From: Heliopora coerulea
Lineage: Eukaryota > Cnidaria > Anthozoa > Scleralcyonacea > Helioporidae
Direction of reading: 5' to 3'
DNA length: 64,000 bases
Assembly: GCA_030142905.1 (NCBI GenBank)
Contig: JASJOG010000014.1
Span: forward strand, 2,004,501 to 2,068,500
The stretch's first letter is position 1; every line of letters starts with the position of its first letter. A program made the translations under genes and the position numbers. Shown here piece after piece: positions 54,247 through 64,000 of the stretch. Below the pieces are notes generated by a model that worked only from the letters and a program-made list of their open reading frames with translations, was not told the origin of the DNA and did no database searches.

Positions 54247-54440
54247 GTCATTTCAGATGTGAAAAACATATGGAAATGAAACATTTTCACACATGAAATA
54301 CCTAAGTCACATGTGAAATGAACTCCCGAAATATATATTTCACATGTATAATGGAACATGAAAATTAATTTCACATGTGAAACTTTCATTTCGCTTATGG
54401 GATACTATTTTCATGTATTAAACTTGCATGTGAAATTTCT
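54247..54440. repeat. Array 3 of TTTCACATGTGAAA-type palindromes
   Basis: Seven or more copies (TTTTCACACATGAAAT, GTCACATGTGAAAT, TTTCACATGTGAAA, CATTTCAGATGTGAAA). It begins 230 bp upstream of the start codon of TRP-like gene 2, in the presumed promoter or 5' UTR region. Confidence 0.65.
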
Positions 54441-54790
54441 GTAGAGGTAATACGACAGTTCCGCAACCGTTTAACAGATTGTTAGTAATTGCTGAAAGGT
54501 AAACTCATTCATCATGAAATAATTAACTTGACTCTTGATATCGTCATGTACAATGTATGCGTTTGCGAAAAATCTACGCATTTGCGGGATTTAATTAAGA
54601 AAAACTACGAAAATTCACTCCCATTCTTTCACCCGAGAACTCGTTGATTTATTTTCTGTACAACATGTCATTCAGGAAAACAGTGAAACATAAACTGGAA
54701 GACATGTTTTAGTAAATTTTGCCACGTCGTGTAGACACTAGTGTGAAAATTAAAGTGTTGATTGACCCGAGTTCACTATTGGAACAATCG

Positions 54791-55509
54791 AGGCCCTGTT
54801 TACATGAAGAGAAGTGATTCCTGGTAGGACGGTTACCCTAGCCCCTGAGTAACCTTGGACGAGATGACTTTAAACACATTTCTTTGCAAATTGCAGTGAC
54901 CTGCTTACATGAGAAGTCGCAAAGTTGTCTCGGGGGGGAAGAGTTACCCTGGGGGTAGGGTTACTCGCTTTGCAAAGTAGGGCGGCATCAGGAGGCGAGA
55001 CAACTTTTTGCCATGTAAACACTTTGTCCCTCTTTGACTCGCCTGGGAGGGACAACTTGGGATACAATGAGTATGCGCAAACTTTGTTATTTCCAAAATG
55101 GCAGCGAACTCCAAATCACAGTTAAAGTTGTCTGCAAAATCTCAAGTCACGTAAGAGGTGGGCTTTCACTTCTGGGATGACTGAATCCTTAATTAACTGC
55201 TTAAAGCAATACAAGTGTCCATGTGACTTCAATTCAGTCGATTTTAATCCGGATAAAGTACAGCTGTACGAAAAAGTTCGGCAAGGCAAAAGTAACTCAT
55301 CCCAGTTTCCTCAGAGTCAAATCAGAGAGGGCCACAAGTTTATTAGCTGTGGCTATTGTGTACTACCCTCTTTAAATAGACTTAAACTAAAGTACATGTA
55401 AACTAAAGAGGGGCAACTTTCCCCCCATGTAAACACTAACTAAAAGTTGATTCGGGGACCAGGGTAACCCTCCAATCGGGAGCAACTTCTTTTCATGTAA
55501 ACAGGGCCT
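54791..55509. mobile_element. 719-bp TIR element, Harbinger-like
   Basis: Ends AGGCCCTGTTTACATGAA and complement are exact over 18 bases and continue imperfectly for about 50, including GGTTACCCT. Possible 3-bp flanks are CGA and TGA. Inside, a + strand frame near 55,153-55,290 reads KRWAFTSGMTESLINCLKQ, then YKCPCDFNSVDFN, like the Myb/SANT-type DNA-binding protein that accompanies Harbinger transposases. No transposase is present, so the element is non-autonomous. Confidence 0.65.
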
Positions 55510-57720
55510 GAGTCTCAAACCCAAGAGCACGTTTATACTATAGTGCGCAAGAATTTATATTCATTTTGCTTCGCCAATTGACTGGTATATCCTTTTTAGT
55601 AAACGATGACCTGTCTTCATAAAACAATCATTCGAGCGAAGTCAGAGGTCCAAAAGTCTAAAACAAAAGTCGTCAAACATAGAAAAAGCAGAACGTTTGT
55701 GTTCATCAACAGAAGCGTTTTAGACCGACTTCAGATCGATTTATAGCTGGATTCGAGTATCAACAATCGACATAATTTTGTTAAGTCGAAGTGTGAATTG
55801 CCCCTGATTGACTTCTTTGAGTAAATATAAACGCAAAACGTCGCAGGATCATTCAGCTTCTTAGTTTTTGCTTGTTTTACATTGAAAAGCGAAAGAAACA
55901 CCTGCTGAGAGCTGCTCGACAAGAATTTCTTTATTTTGAGCATGTCTCGGTATTCACTGTATATTTACCGTAACACGTTTCGTGAAATTACGAAAATGTT
56001 CAAACATCATTCTTTCCTTTACAATAAAGGTTTCTAATTATACAGTTTTTCAGGCGTACAGTGACTTAGGCTTTAACAAAGTCACATTACTGCCTATGGA
56101 GGAGGTGGGATGCCAATGGTGTTTTTTGCCCGGTTAAACTTCTCTGCTAATGGACACCTCTAGGCAAAGTACACTCCCAAACAAAGAACGAACGCTGTAC
56201 ATCGAAGATGATGAAAAAACATCGAGTATAAGCGCAACTTTCGGCCGATAAGCTTTCGCCGGCCAAATCTTCCTATCAGCATGAGAAGTGAAAGTGAAAC
56301 AACTTTATCTAGTAAGAGTTTACACGCAACAGTTTTAAACGATGCAGATTAACTAACGGCTCTCAAAGATTACAATAAGTGTATTGGAATGGCTCATACA
56401 ACGTGGTCCGTTTCTCATAACAAGCCTGTTTCAGACCATTGCAACGACTTGCGACGGATCTGCTAACTACAGGCAACAGCAACCTTTGAGGCCTCAAACC
56501 CGATGACTTGGTGAAGTTAACAGCACAGCTTGCTTCACTTCACCTAAAACAAGTACACCTTACAAGAAGCTGGTAAGATTTCTGGTCATGTAGTAACGGT
56601 GGACTTCTGGTGCCCATTTATCTTTTTAATGCTAAATCTCCATGACTCAAGTCATCGCAGACACTCTGTTTAGATGAGCATATATTTTTCTCCCTTTATT
56701 CGTCGCACTTATCTCGTCTAACTAAAGTCTCGTTTAAGTTCCCATCAACATAAAGATGTGTTTAGTAAAACAAGTGCTAAGATTAACGCTTTCTTGCTCA
56801 TCTAAAAACGAGTTTCTGAAATGGAGAATGGCACAAAATCTTAGACAACCAGAATAACTGATTGAGGTCAGTGTGTTACATATACAGATCGTCTTCGGTT
56901 GTAGAAAATTCTATGTAGTTGAATTGCAAGTCATTACTTGCTGGTTTGGCTCATCTTACCTTTATATAATACCTGGTTTCTGATGTGTCGCAAATAGCAC
57001 CAGTACTGCAATATATTGCGAAGAAAATAGTGAAGCTCGTAACAATTCAACTAGATCAACTACCAAAATCCGACTTTATAATTAAATGCCAAAATATAAA
57101 ATCGTGATCAACTGATCTCACTGACACAGTATATGTCCGCCATGCTTCACCAATTCCTTTTAGTAATCACAGCTGGCTATTCATTAAGAAAAAGCAAACA
57201 ATTTTAAACAGCCATAGTCTAACCAAACAATGTGACCCTAAAATTCAAATTAAGCAATGAAAAATGTTAATTATTACAGTATTATATCTGATAACATAAA
57301 TATATTCTCTTGCATTCGAAAATTGCTGACGCTTAGAAGATTTTTGTTCCACATCGCACACGTGAGAGCGTTAGATCTATCTACACGACAATTAATTGTC
57401 GTAAACGAATGCCCGAAGTGACGTAAGTGTTTGCGTCAGAAACATGCTGATATCAAGCGTGGCCATCTTTTTCATCTTCGCTCAAAGTAGTTCATATTTA
57501 TTAGTTATTCGTCATCGTCAGCGCTGACGTACACCGCCCGTACTGCACGCTCGCTGTAAAGATGTCCGTACAATCAGAATGTTGTTATGTTAATTGACTA
57601 GGTTGTTTACTTTTATTTGAAGATTATAGTTTAAGAATGAATAAATATAGCTTCTGAGCAGAGAATTTTTGAGGGCCTCTGAAGCTTGTTCGTTACTTCA
57701 TAGAATAGACTGTCAGTTTT
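55510..57720. other. Intergenic, no gene seen
   Basis: Short frames only; nothing recognised on either strand. Confidence 0.35.
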
Positions 57721-57739
57721 GTGCCCCTTAATCATATCC

Positions 57740-57825
57740 TACACTCACACAAGCACACACAGAGACAGGTACTTCCACATGGGCATGGACATGCACACGC
57801 ACACATGCACACACACACACACATG

Positions 57826-57868
<43 letters not shown>

Positions 57869-57888
57869 AGAGAGAGAGAGAGAGAGTT
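57740..57888. repeat. Compound microsatellite (CA)n(TA)n(GA)n
   Basis: CA/CATG-rich tract, then TA units, then GA units. The frames through it, on both strands, are low-complexity artefacts. Confidence 0.9.
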
Positions 57889-58215
57889 CAATCAGATCTG
57901 AGTTTTTATATAACCACTTAATATTCCCCCGACTCATCAAAATCGGAGTTTTCAGTGATAAATATAATCTGTATTTGAGATAAGCTTTGTAAATGTTATA
58001 GCTTGATTTCTGGCGCATTTCTGAATGGCGAATCTTATATGAAGTCTTCGAGAAACTGACGAGCGCGAGCACAAGAAAACATTTATAGTCACCCATATAC
58101 CAAAAAGGTAATTCAGAGCAAATTAATGTAACCTTTTTTCCCTACCGTATTAACCTGAAATTACACATATTTTTTCCTTGTATATCATTAAGCGTTATGT
58201 TAGAATATTTCATAA

Positions 58216-58437
58216 CTAACCAAAGCTATCGTGCTGACAAATTAATGTTTTATGCAAATAACAGATGATATTCCCAGATGGTTTTGAAAAACCCGAAATA
58301 TTTCCAATAACTATTTGTCTAAATTTTGCCTCGTATTTTAAATATTCAAGACGTTCCTCATCGGATGTTGTTTTATTTTCTGGGTTTCGATACTCTGATC
58401 CTAACACGTGTATTAACCAACCAGTGCTCGCGTACAA
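58216..58437 (-). other. Unrecognised open frame, possible exon
   Basis: A 73-codon frame of normal amino-acid mix (TGWLIHVLGSEYRNPENK .. RLEYLKYEAKFRQIVIG) with no known motif. No convincing splice acceptor was found; an AG lies just inside the frame. It is downstream, on the same strand, of the coding-like stretch at 59,284-59,700. Confidence 0.2.
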
Positions 58438-58700
58438 TACACGTTAGTTGTTAGAAGGGCTTCTTTACTTAGCAAAATTCTAGATATTATATATAAAACC
58501 TACGTCCCACGACACTTTGATTATATTCCTCTCATCAAAAGGTAAACTGTTGAAATTATGTTGATTGAAGCTCCAAAACTGATGTTGTATGCCTGGTAGG
58601 ACCAAAACAGGACATACGCAGGAGGTACGCTCTTGCCAAATTCGGATAAATTTCGCAATGTACTACAGTTATAAAATAACAAAAGGATTACAGTTATACA

Positions 58701-59090
58701 TAATGATATTGAATCTTAGACGTTCTCTGGCTTAAAATGTTTATTATTACGATAATTCTACTGCCATCCGGCAATCTTCCACCGAAATAGAGTAAATCCA
58801 ATACAAACGTATAAGCGATACTTATGTAATTACAAGCCACGAATAGAAGTTACAAAAGTGATAAACAGTTCGGATAATTAGCTGTGGGTGGTGGCGGCAT
58901 CACTTGTGAAAAAAACATGAAGTATAGTTTTGGGAGTCGGTTGGCTTTGTTGTCGGCTTATTTTGTCCCCGTCGTCTTCCATAATTCTAAAGTTTTCCGA
59001 TTTCAGAAAAGTCTTTGTCTATGACACGCCATTTATTAAAATTAATTCTGTGATCGCTTGCCTAAACATGGTTTCCTATATTTGATCCTT
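58701..59090. repeat. Duplicated segment, copy A (~390 bp)
   Basis: Aligns by eye, with moderate divergence and small gaps, to 61,391-61,785: shared blocks include ATAATTCTAAAGTTTTCCGAT, GGGTGGCGGCATCACTT-like and TCTTAGACGTT. Confidence 0.55.
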
Positions 59091-59283
59091 TCGCATTTGA
59101 TTTTACATTTCAAATGTGTTCTAAGAATCTCCCAGTTTCACTAACATAACTGCAAGAGCAATCCGAACGCGGCACTCTGTAAATTACGTTGTAAGTTACG
59201 TCTATGGGAGACGGGAACTCCTGTTGTATTGTTTTTTAGGATTTCTTGCAGATTTTTATGTCATTTTGTCGTAACGTTCTAGT

Positions 59284-59700
59284 TTATGTTCTTGTCAATT
59301 CATTGTTGAATGGGAAGATTGCATTCCCTTTTCGTTGGTCGGCTGGGTCGACAATTCTAAAAAACATGTCCACCTGTTCTTTCGGACTAAATAAGGTGTC
59401 TTTTGTTGTCATTCCTTTTTTAAAGGCAAATATTACTATGGGAAGGTATCTATTGCTTATGTTGGCATTAGTGATTAACATAATCGGCCATAAGTGTTTG
59501 TTTTCTGTATACTTTGGTGATGAACGTTGGTTATGTTACGCAATCGGAGTGTCGAGGAAACGTGTTCTGCCCTTGTTCTCGTATTCACTGTCGAATAAAA
59601 TACGTGGATCAATGGATTTTAGGGTTCCAGGGAAATCTGTAACGACATTTTCCTTCACATTTGAAAAACTGTGGTCCATCAATTGTTTCCATAATTTTGG
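59284..59700 (-). pseudogene. Unrecognised coding-like stretch with one in-frame stop
   Basis: One - strand frame is open for about 140 codons except for a single TAA near 59,538. Before it: LIPPKLWKQLMDHSFSNVK and FPGTLKSIDPRILFD; after it: LWPIMLITNANISNRYLP, FKKGMTTKDTLFSPKEQVDM and RIVDPADQRKGNAIFP. The same frame and natural composition on both sides argue for a gene disabled by a nonsense change. Family not recognised. Confidence 0.4.
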
Positions 59701-59769
59701 TGGGATTAGTGAAGTATAGAATATTTCATGAATTCGCGTACATTGCTAAATGTAAACTAGAAAAGTTGA

Positions 59770-59856
59770 CTAAAGCGGAATTCGAGCTAGTCTTTTCGGG
59801 TAACCGGACCGCTGCTCCACCACTGATCGGTGCTCTACCAATTGAGCTATAGAGTA
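59770..59856 (-). repeat. tRNA-like sequence
   Basis: On the - strand CTATAGCTCAATTGGTAGAG is a good tRNA D-arm/A-box; a GAGCTCGAATTCCGC segment resembles the T-arm, but extra sequence (GGTGGAGCAGCGGTCCGG) lies between. Likely SINE-derived. Confidence 0.45.
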
Positions 59857-60031
59857 AACTTGAATTTGGGGAACAGTACGCTAGTTTTATCCAATTTAAG
59901 TGCACGAGAGATTCTCACGACAGCTTAACGCTCGATATTCGAGGATGTGCGGTGAATCGACCCTATTTCACAAATATCCTCAATATTTCATGAAATTCTT
60001 AGTTCATGTTACACTGAGGATGATACTGAAA

Positions 60032-60503
60032 TTAGCGAACTAGCTCGGACAACGTCAGGGATTTGCCACCTGATTTCTCAAGAGCGTCCAGTGTCTTCCG
60101 CACGACGTCGATCAAGACCGAGTCCTCATCTCCCACTAGCGTTAAGAGCAATTCTAGAACTGCTTTTGAAATTTTGAGTGACGAATTATGCGACTTATTC
60201 TCAGAGAATTCGAACTGCTGAATATTCCAACCAATTTTTGACATTACCATAGAATAAAAATCAACACTGTTTGGTATCTTTACACTGGTCATATTTCTTT
60301 GTTGCAGCTAACTGCGCAAAGAGAGTGGAATTTAAAACGTCCTCTTTGTTCTGTCCACTCAGTTCTTTGGTGAAAGACACCAAACTACCCGCGCCTACAA
60401 GCCCTTGTGCTTTACTATCTTCTAGCCTTCCAATTACACCTTTGCTCACTGGTGTCGGCATTGCGTAAAGCTCGAGAGATTTAACGAAGCTCACGGGATC
60501 CAT
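60032..60503 (-). CDS. Unrecognised protein, one frameshift
   Basis: ATG 60503 opens MDPVSFVKSLELYAMPTPVS, then SGQNKEDVLNSTLFAQLAAT and KKYDQ. At about 60,268-60,275 the frame must shift by one base to go on VDFYSMVMSKIGWNIQQFEF and ISKAVLELLLTLVGDEDSVL, ending TLSELVR and TAA. The two parts join naturally, so a single gene with an indel (or sequence error) is likely; the 19-nt alternative intron is too short. I have seen no named domain; the block around LNSTLFAQLAA..KKY looks like a conserved core of a small soluble protein. About 158 residues in total, possibly truncated at the C-terminus since an alternative frame continues past the stop. No signal peptide or membrane segment. Confidence 0.5.
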
Positions 60504-61390
60504 TTCTCTTGCTGCTGCACTGTTAACTAACTTCTATTCAAACAGGTTTTCAAAGTTGAGACTTTGAACAGCCCTTATTTATATGCTGCATCAGTTCCAC
60601 GTAAAATAATTTTCGAAGAAGATTCTTATCAAATCTATTCCATATACAGTCAAAACGAAAATAATTGGTCAGACTTCGTTCTATTAAGTACCTCCAAATA
60701 CATACGGCACGCAATTATACAATCAGAGACTGCCCATATCAATGGTTCTAAATAGGGGGCCTTCGAGACGATTTGATCCATCCCGCAAGGAAAAAATCGG
60801 ATCCCAAACAATTTGATACCTTATACTTTCAATAAATCGCCGTTATCTTCAGTCTCGATCTTTGTCGAACAATAGTCTAAAAACATGAAGAGCCGTTAGT
60901 TGTTTTTAAGTCGACATCGTCAAGACTGAGAGGTGACATCTAAATTTCTCTCCTAGTAAATCAACTATGTGCGGTTCTGATTGGACATCCAGTAATCGCG
61001 TACGGATAAAAGTAAGATGTGATCCTTGTCTCTGGTTCTCAATTTGCGCATAAATTTTCTTGGAGCTTCTGCTTGGATCACTGCACAAAGTTGACAGAAA
61101 GGAAAATCTGCCAAATAGGTTATGATTTCTCCATTTATTAAGAATCAATTCTCAAACTACATTGATGCCCGATAATGAGGATTTTGGAAGCTGTAAAATG
61201 TAAACACGTGCTGAATATTGAAGGTCAAAGACGATGGGCCATAGGCCTAGCTTCCTCATATCCGTCACTGTCATGTCCTATTCCGAAATAACAATCCCTT
61301 GAAAGTAACAACCTTCCGAAAGGAGAGGCCCTCGAAGGCTATCAAGTCTGAAATTAACGGAGGCCGTTACTTTCAGAATTCAACGATATG

Positions 61391-61785
61391 ATAACATGGT
61401 ATCTTAGACGTTTTCTTGTATAAAATATTCTTTTTATTATTACGATAGTTTGACTGACAGTCTTTAGTCTTCGACAGGGAGAGTGTATGTGTAATAAAGT
61501 GTATACGCAATATTTATAAAGCTACAATCTAGGAACGGAATCACAAACTGATAAACATCTCGGATAATATGGCTGGGGTGGAAGAGGGTGGCGGCATCAC
61601 TTTTTAAGGAGGATCAAGTATTGTTTTGGGAGCTGTTTGACACTGTTATCGCCTTCTTTTCTCCTGTCCGTGCGCAATAATTCTAAAGTTTTCCGATCTC
61701 TGGAAAGTCCTTTGTCTGATACACGTCATTCATCAAAATTAATGATGTGATCGTTTACCCAAGCATGGTTTGCTATTTTTGATCC
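61391..61785. repeat. Duplicated segment, copy B (~390 bp)
   Basis: Partner of 58,701-59,090. On the - strand it contains the end of an open frame (61,726-61,914) reading LCRTPYGTGSKIANHAWVND. In copy A the equivalent frame is broken. The two copies bracket the coding-like stretch and the unrecognised gene. Confidence 0.55.
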
Positions 61786-61919
61786 AGTCCCATACGGTGT
61801 ACGGCAAAGACTACAGATGCCGACAACAACGCCAAATAAATCAGTACGCAATTTTTCGTCCTTTTTGACTAGTGATGCCGCCACCGCCGACAACTCATTA
61901 CCGAATCTGAGCATCGGTT

Positions 61920-64000
61920 TCTTACTTCTGTTCTTAGACTGTAGTTCTCTACATTTCGCTTGTACGTTTATATTCCATTTACTATCTCGCTGTAGAAAAG
62001 AACAGACGCGCTGTAGTATGAAAGCTCATAATAAAAAGTCTTTTAAACCAGACGATGGCTCTAACTACATACAACTATACCTTTGCCTGCTTACGTATTT
62101 TTAACTTTTTCTCGAATGTAAAATAATTCATACAGCTATTTTTTAAATAACCATGCACGGCCCATACGAAAAACAACATAGAGTTGATAAGGCTACAGTA
62201 CATTAAAAAATGTAAATCAAAAAACAGATCAATAAATCAATAACTAACCTTCCTTTCGAACCATCTGTGGATAAAATTTGGAGGTCAATGCAATGTTATT
62301 ATGTGGAACAATGAAACGACATTCCAATGTTATAAACAACTTCGGTAACAAATAACCCAGGGACTTCAGCAACATTTAGACTCGTCTGTTGCTTTTCGTA
62401 GAATGCGACCAGTAGTCTGTTCCAGATAGTGTGATCTGTTGAATGATTTCCTGATATTCCAAGAACTCACATGCAATTTTCAGATATTACTGGTAATTGC
62501 ACTTTTATAGCAAATAAACCTGAAGATCTCAAAAACTCAGTGAGATATGGAAGAACCTTAAATCCCATTAGACTTTCATCATTCTAACTGTACATCCAAA
62601 TACGGAAAGCGTAATTTTTTTTCAATCCTAAACACCTTACATTTTGTTTCACTTTACTTGAGGATGTAACCAGTTCCACAAGAGCAAAACTTTTAAATAT
62701 AAGCAGCTCGAAAAGTCTCGGCTGAAATTCCACAGTAGGCAGTGGTGAAGCTTAGCATAGCAACTTGTCAGGCCATGCAAATTTCCGACCATCTATGCAC
62801 AGCAGCAGCTCATTCTTTGCCAATATAAAATTTAGACATCTAGCAAAACATGCATCAACAGGTATTTTTGTTACAGTTTCTAGACGTGCTTCGCATTATT
62901 ACTAGCTTGACCACCGATTATTGCATTTTCATATAACCATTGAATTGGTCGATGTATATGGCTTGATACCTGAATATCGAAGATCACCTTCAATTTGTAT
63001 TTAATGAACAGTTTCTATCCTTAGCTCCACCACTGATAGTTGGATTAAAACAATCTGCCTAAAAAACAGTGCTTTTGTCCTCAACTTCATGGATATCTAA
63101 AGCTAGACCATCGCTACCAACACTTCTCGTCAAAAAGTATTAGTGCTGTTGCTTTCCCACCTTTTAGATGTCAATTAAGTATTGTTTTTCTTTTACCATA
63201 GGGAATGGTAAATGAATACAACAAAATATACTTTTGTCTCACGATTGCTCCAATAATCCATATCTTGAAAGTTTAGCATAAATAAATATACTTTCGAAAG
63301 GATTAGAATTACTTTCATTCTACTCAAAGTAAACTTAACTTTCCGAAATTATTTTAATTTAATTTACTATAACATCGGCTTGTGTACAAAGGAAACCTTA
63401 ATCTGGCCACCGAATTGCATGTCTCTATTATAATTTAGACAAAATTGTCTAATTGTCTTTAGACGCCAATTTTATGACGTCAAAACGACCAATCCAGGAG
63501 ATCAAATAATTGACGGGAATGGATTAAATTGTTTATAACAATTATCCTATTTCGTGCTAGACGTCTATAAACATCAATGTTACATGTCCATCTACTATTA
63601 TTCGGATATAAGATCACCACTTCAGTACCATGCACATCTACAGACGAACTTGTGCACACGCGTGCAAAGTTTCCTGTGCATTAGCTCACAACCAGAGCTC
63701 GCCCTTCAACGCATGATTAGAACCTTTCACATACATGTGGTATAACGGCAGTGCGGTCCATCTCCGTCAGAACAAGAGAAAGCATTTAGTGAGTTTATGC
63801 GTTTGACTTACGTTCTCATTCTTCTAAATGCGCGGATCAGACAAAAAGGATATTCTATTTATTCTCTAATCTATGATTTATTCTATTCGATAGATGACGA
63901 CCTAGAAGGCTTAAGGGAAACCTGTACTTTTCTATTCCAGAAACCGTCATTGAGATGTGTGGTCCTTGGTTTAATATAGGCGTTTAAAAAATCAGTTAAA
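61920..64000. other. AT-rich region, no gene seen
   Basis: No recognisable coding exon, RNA gene or element ends were found on either strand. Confidence 0.35.

Noticed and set aside
57719..58096. 122-codon - strand frame rich in Val/Cys/Ser-Leu repeats
   Set aside because: It runs through a compound CA/TA/GA microsatellite and has no other coding support.
59246..59719. 157-codon + strand frame
   Set aside because: It lies antisense to a frame with more natural composition on the - strand and shows no motif; treated as a shadow.

Overview
This window looks like nuclear DNA of an early-branching animal, most likely an anthozoan cnidarian such as a reef-building coral. That is inference. It rests on intron-rich animal genes, an RPS23 protein that is near-identical to animal RPS23, a dense load of DNA transposons, and ISL2EU transposons of a type common in cnidarians. 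All coordinates come from hand reading of splice sites and frames; no searches were run.

Layout. (1) 1-1,600: the last two coding exons of an SLC6 (sodium/neurotransmitter symporter) gene on the + strand. (2) 4,800-12,270: a complete RPS23 gene on the - strand. Its three exons sum to exactly 143 codons plus stop. A 6.8 kb second intron is swollen by a Tc1-like MITE and by a 1.5 kb TIR element holding a zinc-finger transposase remnant. (3) 12,318-15,995: an ISL2EU DNA transposon with TIRs and AT target duplications, inserted about 55 bp upstream of the probable RPS23 start site. It carries a broken SWIM/YqaJ-nuclease gene (+) and an apparently intact THAP-DDE transposase gene (-). (4) 16,000-20,800: AT-rich and gene-poor. 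(5) 20,858-31,291 and 36,845-54,015: two tandem - strand paralogues of an ankyrin-repeat, six-transmembrane TRP-like cation channel. Four core exons are the same length in both (291, 248, 523, 1,041 nt); the N-terminal exon and the C-terminal tail have diverged. Between and within them lie a degraded Ty3/Gypsy fragment, a hAT MITE, a deletion derivative of ISL2EU, a Penelope-like endonuclease fragment, foldback elements with tRNA-like cores, and microsatellites. (6) 54,800-64,000: a Harbinger-like MITE, a 390-bp duplicated segment, and two unrecognised, frame-broken coding stretches on the - strand.

The most unusual items are: a textbook type I hammerhead ribozyme (24,965-25,010, + strand) between microsatellites inside a channel intron; tRNA-like cores packed in long, near-perfect palindromes; three separate arrays of the palindrome TTTCACATGTGAAA around the channel genes; an ISL2EU derivative whose long TIRs encode the same N-terminal leader for two different proteins; and the transposon landing in the RPS23 promoter. 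Most lines of evidence are structural (splice signals, domain motifs, TIR/TSD). Family names for the smaller elements are less certain than their structures.
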